Positions 27,524 to 36,412 of a stretch of DNA of 64,000 nt are shown here, piece by piece. Each line of letters starts with the position of its first letter. Position 1 is the first letter of the stretch. Source of the stretch: Myroides albus (GTDB lineage Bacteria > Bacteroidota > Bacteroidia > Flavobacteriales > Flavobacteriaceae); NCBI RefSeq assembly GCF_009711045.1, contig NZ_WMJX01000002.1, positions 164,244 to 228,243 on the forward strand, written 5' to 3'. Below the pieces are notes generated by a model. The model had not been told where the DNA came from and did no database searches. It saw only the letters and a list, made by a program, of their open reading frames with translations. The position numbers and the translations under genes are program-made.

Positions 27524-28462
27524 TTAGAATTGATAAACTACTTCCAATTCATATTCTTTCAATGATTCTTTTGCTTTTTCGATATCAGGAGTAAATCCAA
27601 GGATATATCCCCCTCCACCTGATCCACAAAGTTTTAAATAATAATCATTTGTTTCAATTCCCTTTTGCCATACTTGATGAAACTTCTCAGGAATCATAGG
27701 TTTAAAATGATTAAAGACAACAGCAGAAAGTTGTTTGGTATTTGAAAAAAGGTTTTTAAAATCACCTTTTAAGAAACTCTCAACACATTCGTCCGTATGT
27801 TTAATGAACTGCTCTTTTAATACGTTTCTAAAACCTTGATCTTTTAGCTTTTCCATAAAGATAGTAATCATCGGAGCTGTCTCGCCTACAATACCGCTAT
27901 CTATTAAAAACACAGCCCCCTTACCATCAACACTTTGAGAAGGGATACCAGTAGGCTCAATATTGTCTTTTGAATTAATCAAGATTGGTAAACTCAGATA
28001 ACTATTCAAAGGATCTAAACCAGAACTTGTTCCATGAAAAAAAGCTTCCATCTTACCGAATATTCCTTTAAGGATCAACAACTTGTCCTTAGTCAAATTT
28101 TCAAGAACTGTAATCTTATCCTTTGCGTACTGATCGTAAATTGCCGCAACCAAAGCCCCACTACTTCCTACTCCATATCCTTGAGGAATACTGGAATCGA
28201 AATACAAACCTCTATTAATATCTACTAAAAGAGCATCAATGTCAAACTGTACTAATGTCGGTTCAGCTTCTTGTAAATCCTTTAAATACAAAGCGAAGTT
28301 CTTTAAACTTGCATTTGACTTTAAAGCAAATCCTTCCAGATTATCTTCAACCTTCAAAGCTCCATTATAAAAATTATAAGGAATAGACAATCCCTTTGAA
28401 TCTTTTATAATTCCATATTCACCGAACAGAAGAATTTTTGAATAAAATAAAGGTCCTTTCAT
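27524..28462 (-). CDS. Mevalonate kinase (GHMP kinase)
   Basis: The 312-residue GHMP kinase begins SKILLFGEYGIIKDSKGLSIP. It has the ATP loop IPQGYGVGSSGALVAAIY (about 112-129), KMEAFFHGTSSGLDPLNSY with the catalytic Asp, and a C-terminal KLCGSGGGGYILGF loop. The HGTSSGxDP block is characteristic of mevalonate kinase, which makes 5-phosphomevalonate. Neighbouring UbiA and nearby decarboxylase genes support this. Confidence 0.88.
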   Translation of the reverse strand: MKGPLFYSKILLFGEYGIIKDSKGLSIPYNFYNGALKVEDNLEGFALKSNASLKNFALYLKDLQEAEPTLVQFDIDALLVDINRGLYFDSSIPQGYGVGSSGALVAAIYDQYAKDKITVLENLTKDKLLILKGIFGKMEAFFHGTSSGLDPLNSYLSLPILINSKDNIEPTGIPSQSVDGKGAVFLIDSGIVGETAPMITIFMEKLKDQGFRNVLKEQFIKHTDECVESFLKGDFKNLFSNTKQLSAVVFNHFKPMIPEKFHQVWQKGIETNDYYLKLCGSGGGGYILGFTPDIEKAKESLKEYELEVVYQF

Positions 28463-28536
28463 AGTTACTTTACGATTTTTTTTTCAATGCAAAAATAAGC
28501 AATATTATACACTTAGTTATTTTTTCAATTGGATTT

Positions 28537-28890
28537 TTATAAATATCTATTCTTAAAGCCATAAACACAATGTCTACAGCCGTTTTGACAGCAATACCCT
28601 TTCATTAAATGATACAGTTCTGTAAATACAAAATACCCGTTTTCGATATAATAATGTACTCCTTCAATCATCTCACTTCGCCTTTTGGGAAAATCTTTTC
28701 CTTTTGCTTGAGCAACTAAATCATTGATATTTTCAAGACAGGTATTACACAAACACTTGTGATAGGTCTGTTTCAAAAAAAGACGTGTATCATTGCTCAC
28801 CTCAACCTTACTGCAATCACAATCAGCAATCTGATCAACTTTACATTCTATCTCCTGTTTACAATGTGTACACACTTTATTTACAATCAT
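28537..28890 (-). CDS. Cysteine-rich CWC plus DUF5522 domain protein
   Basis: The 117-residue protein combines two cysteine modules. The N-terminal half (CTHCKQEIEC, DCDCS, HKCLCNTCLENI) matches cysteine-rich CWC proteins. The C-terminal part (EGVHYYIENGYFVFTELYHLMKGYCCQNGCRHCVYGF) matches DUF5522. Twelve cysteines suggest metal binding, but no function is known. It begins 3 bp after the upstream COG3014 gene ends and is probably in the same transcript. Confidence 0.8.
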   Translation of the reverse strand: MIVNKVCTHCKQEIECKVDQIADCDCSKVEVSNDTRLFLKQTYHKCLCNTCLENINDLVAQAKGKDFPKRRSEMIEGVHYYIENGYFVFTELYHLMKGYCCQNGCRHCVYGFKNRYL

Positions 28891-28892
28891 AC

Positions 28893-30323
28893 TTACCTCA
28901 TTGTTGCAAAGTTATGAAACTGAACACCTCCAGTACCATAAACGGTTATACTATATGTTGAACGTTGTCCTGTAGGACGTTCCATTTCAACATTGATTAC
29001 ATTTTCTCCTTTTTTTAGAGGAATACGCGTATAATTTACTTTTGCTGGCAAAGTTTGCCAGTTTCTGGTATCTGCTTTCTCTGAAAACATATTAAACAAC
29101 TGTACTCCGAATCCAATACCTTCCAGAACTGCATTTGCCTCTCCGTCTTTTCCATTGGATTTTGCTGCTGCTTTCAATGCGTATTCAGCTGCTTTTTTAA
29201 CTGCCATACGCGTTAAAATATCACCTAATTCTTTTCCTGCTCTTTCTTTTAAAGTCATTACAGCTAAAGCATCAATATCTTCAACCAATTCAAAAGAATA
29301 GTTGTAGTCATTCGATTTCGCTAAGGCCTTAAAATAAGGTGGCTGTTGCACAATATACTTTGGATAGGCAATATTCAAACTGTGAACATCATTCAATGTA
29401 GTCCCTCCAGAAATATTTAAACTAACAGGAATCATAATTCCAAGAGCATTTGTAAAAAACAGTCCTCCCTTTTCACCTTTTACAAGAGTGAAAACGATAT
29501 TCTCTTCCGTTTTTATAGGAGCCATACCATTTTCCCAAAAAATAACTAAATCTCCTCCTTCACTTTCCTCTTTAGGATTATACTTTAAGTTGAATTCCTT
29601 TTGATAAGCATTTAATTCGCCAGTAAACCCAAGATTATAAGCCATGCGCAATAAATCCATCTTTAAAGCTCTTGGCGTACTCACACCGTAATAAGAACCT
29701 TGAGCAGATTTAAAAACTTCCACTGCATTGCGATAAGCAATAAATGCATCATTGTAATTTTTTGCATGTTCGTAAATCAACCCCTGAAGAATTAGCGAAA
29801 AAGCATCTTTCGAATAGCGAGTAGTCTTGTCTTTATACTTATCTCCTTGAGCGTAATTTTGCAGAGAAATTCTTCTTGCTTCAACGACAGCTTCTTGAGT
29901 TTCTCCTAAAAACAAATAATTCAATGCCTTGTAATAATGCAACATAAAAATCTCAAACTCCTCACTTTTATAACTTTGAGACATTGAATTTAAGAATAAG
30001 CCGACAGCAACATCTCCGACACTTTTAACCGCATCCTCAACCAATAAATCCGCTTCGTTCAGATAATTATTACTCTTAGCATACTCTCCTTGAAGGTGGG
30101 CTAACCTACCTTTCTCCATAAGATATAAAAGCTTGTTTCGATCTTTCTTTACTAAGGCATTCTTATCTAATGACTTTTCAGCCTCAACGTAATCACCTGC
30201 ACCTACCTTCTTATAGTAATCAGTTATTCTATCGTGATATGATGCACATCCAAACACGAAGAACATCAGCGCAAAAAGCACTGATGTTCTTTGTAATATA
30301 CTTATGGTTCTATTTAAAACCAT
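28893..30323 (-). CDS. COG3014-family lipoprotein with TPR-like repeats
   Basis: The 476-residue protein has a lipobox FVFGCASY with Cys26. An alpha-helical, TPR-like N-terminal half follows (YKKVGAGDYVEAEKSLDK, FEIFMLHYYKALNYLFLGETQEAVVEARR, AKNYNDAFIAYRNAVEVF), then a beta-rich C-terminal half ending in a hydrophobic FHNFATMR. The COG3014 family is often next to lpoB, as it is here (13 bp away). The protein is likely an outer-membrane lipoprotein that supports peptidoglycan synthesis, but the role is inferred from context. Confidence 0.82.
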   Translation of the reverse strand: MVLNRTISILQRTSVLFALMFFVFGCASYHDRITDYYKKVGAGDYVEAEKSLDKNALVKKDRNKLLYLMEKGRLAHLQGEYAKSNNYLNEADLLVEDAVKSVGDVAVGLFLNSMSQSYKSEEFEIFMLHYYKALNYLFLGETQEAVVEARRISLQNYAQGDKYKDKTTRYSKDAFSLILQGLIYEHAKNYNDAFIAYRNAVEVFKSAQGSYYGVSTPRALKMDLLRMAYNLGFTGELNAYQKEFNLKYNPKEESEGGDLVIFWENGMAPIKTEENIVFTLVKGEKGGLFFTNALGIMIPVSLNISGGTTLNDVHSLNIAYPKYIVQQPPYFKALAKSNDYNYSFELVEDIDALAVMTLKERAGKELGDILTRMAVKKAAEYALKAAAKSNGKDGEANAVLEGIGFGVQLFNMFSEKADTRNWQTLPAKVNYTRIPLKKGENVINVEMERPTGQRSTYSITVYGTGGVQFHNFATMR

Positions 30324-30336
30324 GAATGTCTATTTA

Positions 30337-30930
30337 TTAACGTTTTACATATTTAGCGATTTTCTTATCTCCTACCCAAACCACTTCATTTGTTTGAATA
30401 TTAGTTAACTCTAAATTAACTTGATAATAAACCACTTTTTGTTTTTTGTGAGAATCAACTATTGAGTTAATTGAACCTTGCAACATAAAGTCTGCACCTT
30501 GTTCAAGTCCAAATTTTTTCATTGAAGATACTGATGCATTTGTTTGTTGATCAGCTCTCTCTCCTCTAAGTTCCTCGCGTTTTTTACCACCTTGTACTAA
30601 ACGTACTCTTTGTGACTGAATAAACGCTTGCTCTACATCCTTTACAAAAGTTTCAGCTTCAATATGCTCGTGACTTTTATTGTAAACCATACCAACAATC
30701 ACTACAGGTCTTTTCCCTTCGTTCTCATCTTGATAATTATAAATCCAAGGCCCTTCTAATACTTGTTTTGTCATTTGTTGCGCAACTTCTCTCGAATCAG
30801 AGTTATTCCATCTTCCACTAATATCAATAGTTTCATCAGTACTTACTCTTGTTACTTGACGTCCACAAGACGAGATAAACAATCCTGACACTGCTAAGAT
30901 TGCTGCTAATGCAATACGTTTCATCTGCAT
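30337..30930 (-). CDS. lpoB: Penicillin-binding protein activator LpoB
   Basis: The 197-residue lipoprotein has SCGRQ with Cys22 in a clear lipobox (FISSC) and a short linker. The LpoB fold follows: DISGRWNNSDSREVAQQM, KRPVVIVGMVYNKSHEHI, EQGADFMLQGSINSIVDSHKKQKVVYYQVNLELTNIQTNEVVWVGDKKIAKYVKR. In E. coli LpoB activates PBP1b from the outer membrane; the Bacteroidota partner PBP is not established. The start may be Met3. Its neighbours are a COG3014 lipoprotein and a small exported protein in the same direction. Confidence 0.9.
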   Translation of the reverse strand: MQMKRIALAAILAVSGLFISSCGRQVTRVSTDETIDISGRWNNSDSREVAQQMTKQVLEGPWIYNYQDENEGKRPVVIVGMVYNKSHEHIEAETFVKDVEQAFIQSQRVRLVQGGKKREELRGERADQQTNASVSSMKKFGLEQGADFMLQGSINSIVDSHKKQKVVYYQVNLELTNIQTNEVVWVGDKKIAKYVKR

Positions 30931-30966
30931 AATTTTCTTATTTTATTTTTCGTTTAGCTATTTATT

Positions 30967-31380
30967 TTAAATTGAGAAGAACCAGTTACCTGTTTTAAAA
31001 CCAATACTTGGTCTTAACCAGTTCCAATTCCATCCGCTATTGTATCCATTATAGTACCCACCATAACTATTACCATAGTAATCAGAGTAATAGTGATTTC
31101 TACCATACTTAGCTCGTGCCATTCGCTCCTCGTGTTTCCACAATTTACGTTGCGCTTTTCGCTCTTGCTTAGCCTCATACCAATCGTATGCCTTATATGT
31201 ATCCTGAACCGTAGTACTCAAAGTTGTAGTCAATGAGTCTTTAATTGCAACATATTTATACATACTATTTCTATAGTTTGGGTTCTGATCTTCAACTAAT
31301 TCTTGACCATAAGATACTTGTCCAATCAAGACAGTACCTAACACTATTCCGAATATTTTCACCAAATTTTTCATAACCAA
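30967..31380 (-). CDS. Small exported protein of unknown function
   Basis: The 137-residue protein has a signal peptide (about 1-25, ending SYG-Q), a basic helical middle (YEAKQERKAQRKLWKHEERMARAKYG) and a Tyr/Gly/Asn-rich low-complexity stretch. It ends NWLRPSIGFKTGNWFFSI. I do not recognise a domain. It lies 36 bp upstream of lpoB in the same direction, so it probably belongs to the LpoB envelope operon. Its start could be Met3. Confidence 0.7.
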   Translation of the reverse strand: MVMKNLVKIFGIVLGTVLIGQVSYGQELVEDQNPNYRNSMYKYVAIKDSLTTTLSTTVQDTYKAYDWYEAKQERKAQRKLWKHEERMARAKYGRNHYYSDYYGNSYGGYYNGYNSGWNWNWLRPSIGFKTGNWFFSI

Positions 31381-31435
31381 AATTTTTTAGTTTATAATAT
31401 AGGCAATAAATATACCATTACATAAAGATACAAAA

Positions 31436-32521
31436 TTATTTTATTTGTTCTGCGCCAAAACCAATTTCATCTACAATAAATTGCTGGTTTTGACATAAAA
31501 GAGCCAATTCTTGTCTAATAAAAGTCATCACAAAATCTTTATCTTCTTTTGGAAACAAAACGTGGACATTTGCCCCAGCATCTAAAGTAAAGCACACAGG
31601 TATTGCCGTTTTTTCTCTGAAAGCCCATATTTTCTCAATGATCTGAAGTGTGTTTGGCTTCATTAAAATAAAATAAGGCATAGAGGTCATCATCATCGCA
31701 TGAAGTGTTAAAGCTTCACTTTCTACTAACGACACAAAGCCATTAATATTACCCTCTATCAAAATCTTTTTCAACTCACTCAAATTAACATGAGCTTGTT
31801 CAAATCGCTTTTCTGCATAAGGATGATTATTCATCAAATTGTGACCAACTGTACTCGATACCTTTTTCTCTCCTTTGTCAACTAATAAAATTACATCGCA
31901 AAAGGATTTGAACTTAGGATGTACTTCATAGGGAAAATCTACCCCATACAAGTTAGAACTACCTGACACTTCTGCTTGTTCACCCCATACAACGATACTT
32001 CCTGAAATACTTCTACAAGCACTTCCTGAACCCAATCGCGCCAAAAAAGACGCCTTTTGATCAAAATATGCAGTTGTCATAGTGGGATTCAACGCTTTCT
32101 CTAATGACATCACGTTCACAGCCAATGCAGCCATACCTGATGCAGATGACGCTATCCCCGAACTGTGCGGAAAGGTATTTTTCGTATCAATTGCGAAATG
32201 GTAATCCTCTATATAAGGGCAATACTTCACTATACGCTCAAAGAACTTCTGCACTTTGGGCTTAAAGTCCTCTTTGGGCTTACCTTCAAATAGCAAATCA
32301 AAGCTTATCCCCTTCTCAGATTTCACTCTATAGTCAAGAGATGTAATCGTCTTACACTCAGATAGCGTAAAGCTCAAAGAAGGATTGGCAGGTATCTGAT
32401 CTCCTATCTTTCCCCAGTATTTGACCAATGCGATATTACTCGGTGCACTCCATGTAAAAGTCCCCTGTAGTGCAGTCGACTTATCTACTTCTTGATTAAA
32501 AATAAAATCTTCTATATTCAT
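31436..32521 (-). CDS. mvaD: Diphosphomevalonate decarboxylase
   Basis: The 361-residue GHMP-superfamily decarboxylase converts mevalonate diphosphate to isopentenyl diphosphate. Signatures are APSNIALVKYWGK, SSGIASSASGMAALA, LGSGSACRSISGSIVVWGE and the catalytic Asp in FTLDAGANVHVLFP. The NPSLSFTLS stretch differs from the usual NSSLSVTL, so the possibility of a phosphomevalonate decarboxylase variant is worth noting. The gene is separated from the other mevalonate genes. A -7 box lies 22 bp upstream. Confidence 0.9.
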   Translation of the reverse strand: MNIEDFIFNQEVDKSTALQGTFTWSAPSNIALVKYWGKIGDQIPANPSLSFTLSECKTITSLDYRVKSEKGISFDLLFEGKPKEDFKPKVQKFFERIVKYCPYIEDYHFAIDTKNTFPHSSGIASSASGMAALAVNVMSLEKALNPTMTTAYFDQKASFLARLGSGSACRSISGSIVVWGEQAEVSGSSNLYGVDFPYEVHPKFKSFCDVILLVDKGEKKVSSTVGHNLMNNHPYAEKRFEQAHVNLSELKKILIEGNINGFVSLVESEALTLHAMMMTSMPYFILMKPNTLQIIEKIWAFREKTAIPVCFTLDAGANVHVLFPKEDKDFVMTFIRQELALLCQNQQFIVDEIGFGAEQIK

Positions 32522-32543
32522 TTCTTCTTAATTTCTATCTTGA

Positions 32544-32551
32544 CAAAAATA
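32544..32551 (-). promoter_or_regulatory. -7 box (TATTTTTG) of mvaD
   Basis: Read on the minus strand it matches TAnnTTTG, 22 bp before the mvaD ATG. Confidence 0.5.
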
Positions 32552-33135
32552 CTATCTTTTCTTGATTGTCCCCCTATTCCAAACAAAGTAATCGCTTTTG
32601 TGAAACTGTATTTGCTCATAATCGCTATTAACTGCCAATTTTATTCTCCTAACACATCCCTATTTTCTTCGTAAAACCCATCTAATATTGAAATTACACC
32701 TGTAAAGCTCAACATCACATCTCTATTAGAGAGCAACTCTTACCTAAAATACTATCTTAAATAAAACTTCGACTCAGTTCATTCTTTGACAAGAAACACT
32801 AATAAACTTTCTTTAGCTGGAAACTATACTTCTAACAAAAGTAAAAAGAGAGCGAAAACAAAAATTCGCTTCTTTCTATTCGTATCTCCGATGTATCGTT
32901 CATGTATCAACAAGCCATTGCTCTCTATGGCATTCTCATGGGCGTGCTAAAGGAGTATTGAAACAAATAGATACAAGTGTAACTAATACCAGAGTTTTAA
33001 TCACCAAAAAAAGAATCAAACCTGGTGTAAGAAACACACAAAACAAGGTGAAATCATTTCAAGCCAGCAGTTTATTACTTCCACATCTCTATTGACTCCC
33101 TACCGATGATTTTGTTCCAATGTGTTTGGGTATTG

Positions 33136-33228
33136 CTTCGGGTTTTCTTGCACCTTTCTTGCACCTTTCTTCGAGAAAAGTGCCCTCTAGGCAAGAAAAC
33201 CCCAAGAAAAGCGCAAGGAATCCCGAAG
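33136..33228. repeat. Large imperfect palindrome (REP/BIME-like)
   Basis: The left arm (33136-33171, starting CTTCGGG) and the reverse complement of the right arm (33193-33228) match at about 27 of 35 positions, with a 21-bp centre. The GC-richer composition stands out from the AT-rich surroundings. It could be a mobile palindromic element or encode a structured RNA. Confidence 0.7.
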
Positions 33229-33708
33229 ATAGTGCAAGCGAGACCCTCTAATAAGGCATTCAAATCTGCTTTTTTTAATTTGTCAACTTGATCATCATTT
33301 TCGATGATTTCATTAATAGATCAGCTAAAACTCACTCCTTAGAATAAACAAACACCAATAAATTAATCTCTTAAAGACTACAATCTTTTTTCTGTTCTTC
33401 TATTGAACACACATTAAAAATTTTAAAATCCACGCTATAAACAAAACAAATCCTGTTGCAAACAAAGTAGAAAAAGCGTTCTTTTCGATACAGAAAGTAC
33501 TTTTATAGATAGTCAAAAGAAAAAAACAGTTTACTTCAATCTGGTAAACGAGCATTTTATCTTTTAAAATAAGTTCTGTTTTCTATGATTCAAATATAAA
33601 ATCGCTTTAATCTCCAACTTGCACATCAAATAGACACCAGATGACTGAGCAACAAGACTAAAGGCATAAAAAATGAACCACCAATTTTTGCATCTGTGAT
33701 AACTCTAA

Positions 33709-33752
33709 ACAAAAACCCTCTATTACAAGCTAACAGCGTTGCAATAGAGGGT
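33709..33752 (-). terminator. Intrinsic terminator
   Basis: The stem ACCCTCTATT/AATAGAGGGT (33715-33724 with 33743-33752) is extended by CAA/TTG. On the minus strand it is followed by TTTTTGTTT. It lies about 110 bp past the membrane-protein gene that it most likely serves. Confidence 0.75.
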
Positions 33753-33859
33753 CTCTAATTAGAATAGAGCAAATAACTAAATGCTGTATTTCTATATTTT
33801 TATAAGTAATGTATGCTTCTCTTTTTTACCAAATAGGTATAGTTGCAGATTAACTTGTC

Positions 33860-34531
33860 TTACCTCGTAAAAATAATAATCCCCAATACAATCCAATGAT
33901 ATAAAACAAGATACCAAAACAAACCTTTACTTGGTTCAGCCATTTCCTTGATAAAGTCAACAACCTTAATTTTCACTATATCCCGTATATCAATATTGGG
34001 ATCATTGAAAGGAATATCGTCAATACTCAACTTTTCAAAGCCGTAAACAAGCAATCCTCTTACCCATTTATTCTCAGTCTCGTTTTTGACCGCGTCAACT
34101 GCTTTAACTTGTACCAGCGAGAAGTCTACACCCTTCTGAAACATATTCCTTTTTTCTTCCTCACCAATACCGCCAAATGCCTTGTTCAAAACTTTGTCCA
34201 GCACTGGATAAAGTGCAGTCTCTGCCTTGTCATTGACAATTTTGTTTGCAACTTTTTGCATAGCGTATTTACCAGAAATGCTAAATAAGACAAAACCACT
34301 TGCAATAATCAACAATAACAAAAGGGTTTGAAGTGGATACAGTTTAAATAAACTAACTAAGAAAAAATCAGACTCTACCTTTTGAGAGGTATATTTTGAC
34401 GCATTAATTAGCAATAAAAACCCTGCTGAAAAAGTCACTACCAAACTACAAAGCCCTAATAGCACTAACTTAAAGAAACTAACACCTCCTAACATAGAGA
34501 GGGTAGCCGCATACTTAATTTTATCTAACAT
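33860..34531 (-). CDS. Three-helix membrane protein of unknown function
   Basis: The 223-residue protein has two N-terminal membrane segments (about 18-43 and 65-87), a helical soluble middle (about 90-195; KIVNDKAETALYPVLDKVLNKAFGG), and a C-terminal segment (WYLVLYHWIVLGIIIF). I do not recognise a family. The gene stands alone; the next gene upstream is 69 bp away and the terminator is well downstream. Confidence 0.65.
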   Translation of the reverse strand: MLDKIKYAATLSMLGGVSFFKLVLLGLCSLVVTFSAGFLLLINASKYTSQKVESDFFLVSLFKLYPLQTLLLLLIIASGFVLFSISGKYAMQKVANKIVNDKAETALYPVLDKVLNKAFGGIGEEEKRNMFQKGVDFSLVQVKAVDAVKNETENKWVRGLLVYGFEKLSIDDIPFNDPNIDIRDIVKIKVVDFIKEMAEPSKGLFWYLVLYHWIVLGIIIFTR

Positions 34532-34599
34532 ATATTAATTTTTTCATAAAAATAGTTAAAAAAACTAATATTGCATCGATAAAATTATAATACAAAATT

Positions 34600-35079
34600 C
34601 TATTTAAGCTTTTCTCTTATAATCTTCTCCATTCCTTTTCGATACTGAACACTAATATAATGATAGCTCATCGGAGCGCTAAACATAAACATTGGGTTCT
34701 CAGGAAAAGCATCTGTTGTTCTAAATAATAAAAAGTAGCTTTTACCACTATATCCAGCATCGAACCACTCATTCAATTTATAGAAATCAGGAACGGATCG
34801 CCTTTGTCTAACTACGATTAATACATCGTGTAGTTCTGCCCATTCAAAAGACTGCTTTCTAAATAGACTTTGATACTTAACTCCTTCTTCATCAATAATC
34901 ACATTCATAAAAAATGCCTTATAAAAAAATACAGCAAACAAAAAGAATAAAAGAACTGAAAGAACTTTCGCAAAACCAATCCCCTGCAATAAAAAGTAAA
35001 TGCCCATTCCGAGAAATGGTCCTATACTAATAATCAACAATACTATTCTACTTGGGAAATTATAATAATTATACTTCAT
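34600..35079 (-). CDS. Membrane-anchored PH-like domain protein, unknown function
   Basis: The chosen start (MKYNYYNFPSR) gives 159 residues; ATGs at 35091 and 35103 would lengthen it and deepen the overlap with the upstream gene. Two adjacent membrane segments (about 10-30 and 36-58) are followed by IDEEGVKYQSLFRKQSFEWAEL, a strand pattern seen in bacterial PH-like (bPH) domains. The start overlaps the end of the flavoprotein gene by 11 bp, which suggests translational coupling. Function is unknown. Confidence 0.6.
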   Translation of the reverse strand: MKYNYYNFPSRIVLLIISIGPFLGMGIYFLLQGIGFAKVLSVLLFFLFAVFFYKAFFMNVIIDEEGVKYQSLFRKQSFEWAELHDVLIVVRQRRSVPDFYKLNEWFDAGYSGKSYFLLFRTTDAFPENPMFMFSAPMSYHYISVQYRKGMEKIIREKLK

Positions 35080-36304
35080 CTGATTCTCCATTTTTATTTG
35101 CAATAGTTAAGGCAGCTATATAAGAAGTAGTCCAAGCATTTTGGAAATTAAAACCTCCTGTTATAGCGTCAATATTCATAACTTCTCCAGCAAAATATAA
35201 ATTATCCTGTATTCTGCTCTCCATTGTTTTGAAATTTATTTCTTTTAAGTCAATTCCACCAGCAGTAACAAACTCATCTTTAAAGGTACTCTTACCGTTT
35301 ACTTGGTACTCAGCCTCAGTAAGTGCTGCTGATAATACTTGCAGATGTTTATTGTTTAGATCAGCCCACTTTGCATCCTCAGCAATATCACAAGATAAAA
35401 CAATTCGCTCCCACAACCTATTTGACAAATCATACAGCCCACGCTTAATGACATTCTTCTTGGACTGTTCCTTGCGAACCTCTTGTAGATCTTCAAAGAT
35501 AGATTCTCTACTGTGTTGAGGAACCCAATTCACAGTAATACAAAACTGATACTTTTTATCTGCTAAAATGCGAGCACCCCAAGCAGACAATCTCAAAACT
35601 GCAGGGCCACTCATTCCCCAGTGTGTAATTAATAAGGGACCACTTGCTTCAAGCTTAGTACCTTTTACTTTTACTTCAGCAGGCACAGCTATCCCCATTA
35701 AATCTTTAATGCGTTTATCCTTGACATTAAAAGTAAACAAAGAAGGTACAGGCTCGACAATGCTATGCCCTTGCTCTTGCATCAAGCCCCAAATCTTTGG
35801 ATTGCTACCTGTAGTAATTACTAAATGACAACATTCATATCCTCCTTTGGATGTATCGAGTTTCCAAGTGTCCTCTTTCTTAAAGAAACTCTGAACACTC
35901 ACTCCTGTAATAATATCAATTTTCAAGCGCTTAGCTTCACCTAAAAAACAGTTAATAATCGTTTCTGAAGAATCAGTATCGGGAAACATTCTTCCATCTT
36001 CTTCAATTTTTAAGTTCACTCCACGCTCAGCAAACCAGCTAATAGTATCACCTGAACAAAACTGATGAAAAGGTCCTAATAGTTCTTTTTCACCTCTGGG
36101 ATAAAACTGCACTAATTCTCTTGGATCAAAACATGCATGTGTTACATTACATCGTCCTCCACCAGATATTCTCACTTTTGACAATACTTCTTTGCCTCTC
36201 TCAAGAATTGCGATACGCAATTTCTTGTTTTGTTCTGCAAGATTAATGGCAGTAAAAAATCCTGCTGCTCCACCTCCGACTAAAATCACATCGTATTTCA
36301 TCAA
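35069..36304 (-). CDS. BaiN/RdsA-family NAD(P)/FAD-dependent oxidoreductase
   Basis: The 411-residue HI0933-family flavoprotein has an N-terminal FAD dinucleotide fold (VILVGGGAAGFFTAINLAE, about 5-23), the family hallmark VRISGGGRCNVTHACF, and a C-terminal FAD contact NLYFAGEVMNIDAITGGFNFQNAW. Members have been linked to bile-acid dehydroxylation (BaiN) and resorcylate/steroid chemistry, but most have no known substrate. It overlaps the PH-like gene. Confidence 0.88.
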   Translation of the reverse strand: MMKYDVILVGGGAAGFFTAINLAEQNKKLRIAILERGKEVLSKVRISGGGRCNVTHACFDPRELVQFYPRGEKELLGPFHQFCSGDTISWFAERGVNLKIEEDGRMFPDTDSSETIINCFLGEAKRLKIDIITGVSVQSFFKKEDTWKLDTSKGGYECCHLVITTGSNPKIWGLMQEQGHSIVEPVPSLFTFNVKDKRIKDLMGIAVPAEVKVKGTKLEASGPLLITHWGMSGPAVLRLSAWGARILADKKYQFCITVNWVPQHSRESIFEDLQEVRKEQSKKNVIKRGLYDLSNRLWERIVLSCDIAEDAKWADLNNKHLQVLSAALTEAEYQVNGKSTFKDEFVTAGGIDLKEINFKTMESRIQDNLYFAGEVMNIDAITGGFNFQNAWTTSYIAALTIANKNGESDEV

Positions 36305-36363
36305 TTGTCAATTTTAACTATTCGCATTTTTAATATGCTTCAAAATAATTTATCTTTACTGCA

Positions 36364-36371
36364 CAAAGATA
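36364..36371 (-). promoter_or_regulatory. -7 box (TATCTTTG) of the BaiN-like gene
   Basis: Read on the minus strand it matches TAnnTTTG, 60 bp before the ATG, in the divergent region with the lipoprotein gene. Confidence 0.4.
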
Positions 36372-36412
36372 CTTACTTACGATCGCATCCTTATCATCGT
36401 TAAATTAAGAAT

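Larger units (their letters stand above)
32552..33859. other. Long gene-poor stretch, 1.3 kb
   Basis: No convincing gene is present. A plus-strand frame without ATG runs from about 32820 to 33095 but its translation is not recognisable. The only structured parts are the palindrome at 33136-33228, an 11-bp tandem duplication at 33144-33171 and the terminator at 33709-33752. The rest is AT-rich and featureless. Confidence 0.55.

Noticed and set aside
32820..33095. Plus-strand frame without ATG in the long intergenic region
   Set aside because: No start codon of the usual type and no recognisable protein features; noted only as a possible fossil.
33144..33171. 11-bp tandem duplication (TTTCTTGCACC unit) as a phase-variable repeat
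   Set aside because: There are only about two and a half units and no coding or promoter element next to them.
33075..33291. Two overlapping ORFs of about 60 codons on opposite strands
   Set aside because: They are by-products of the palindrome at 33136-33228; neither has protein-like composition or neighbours.
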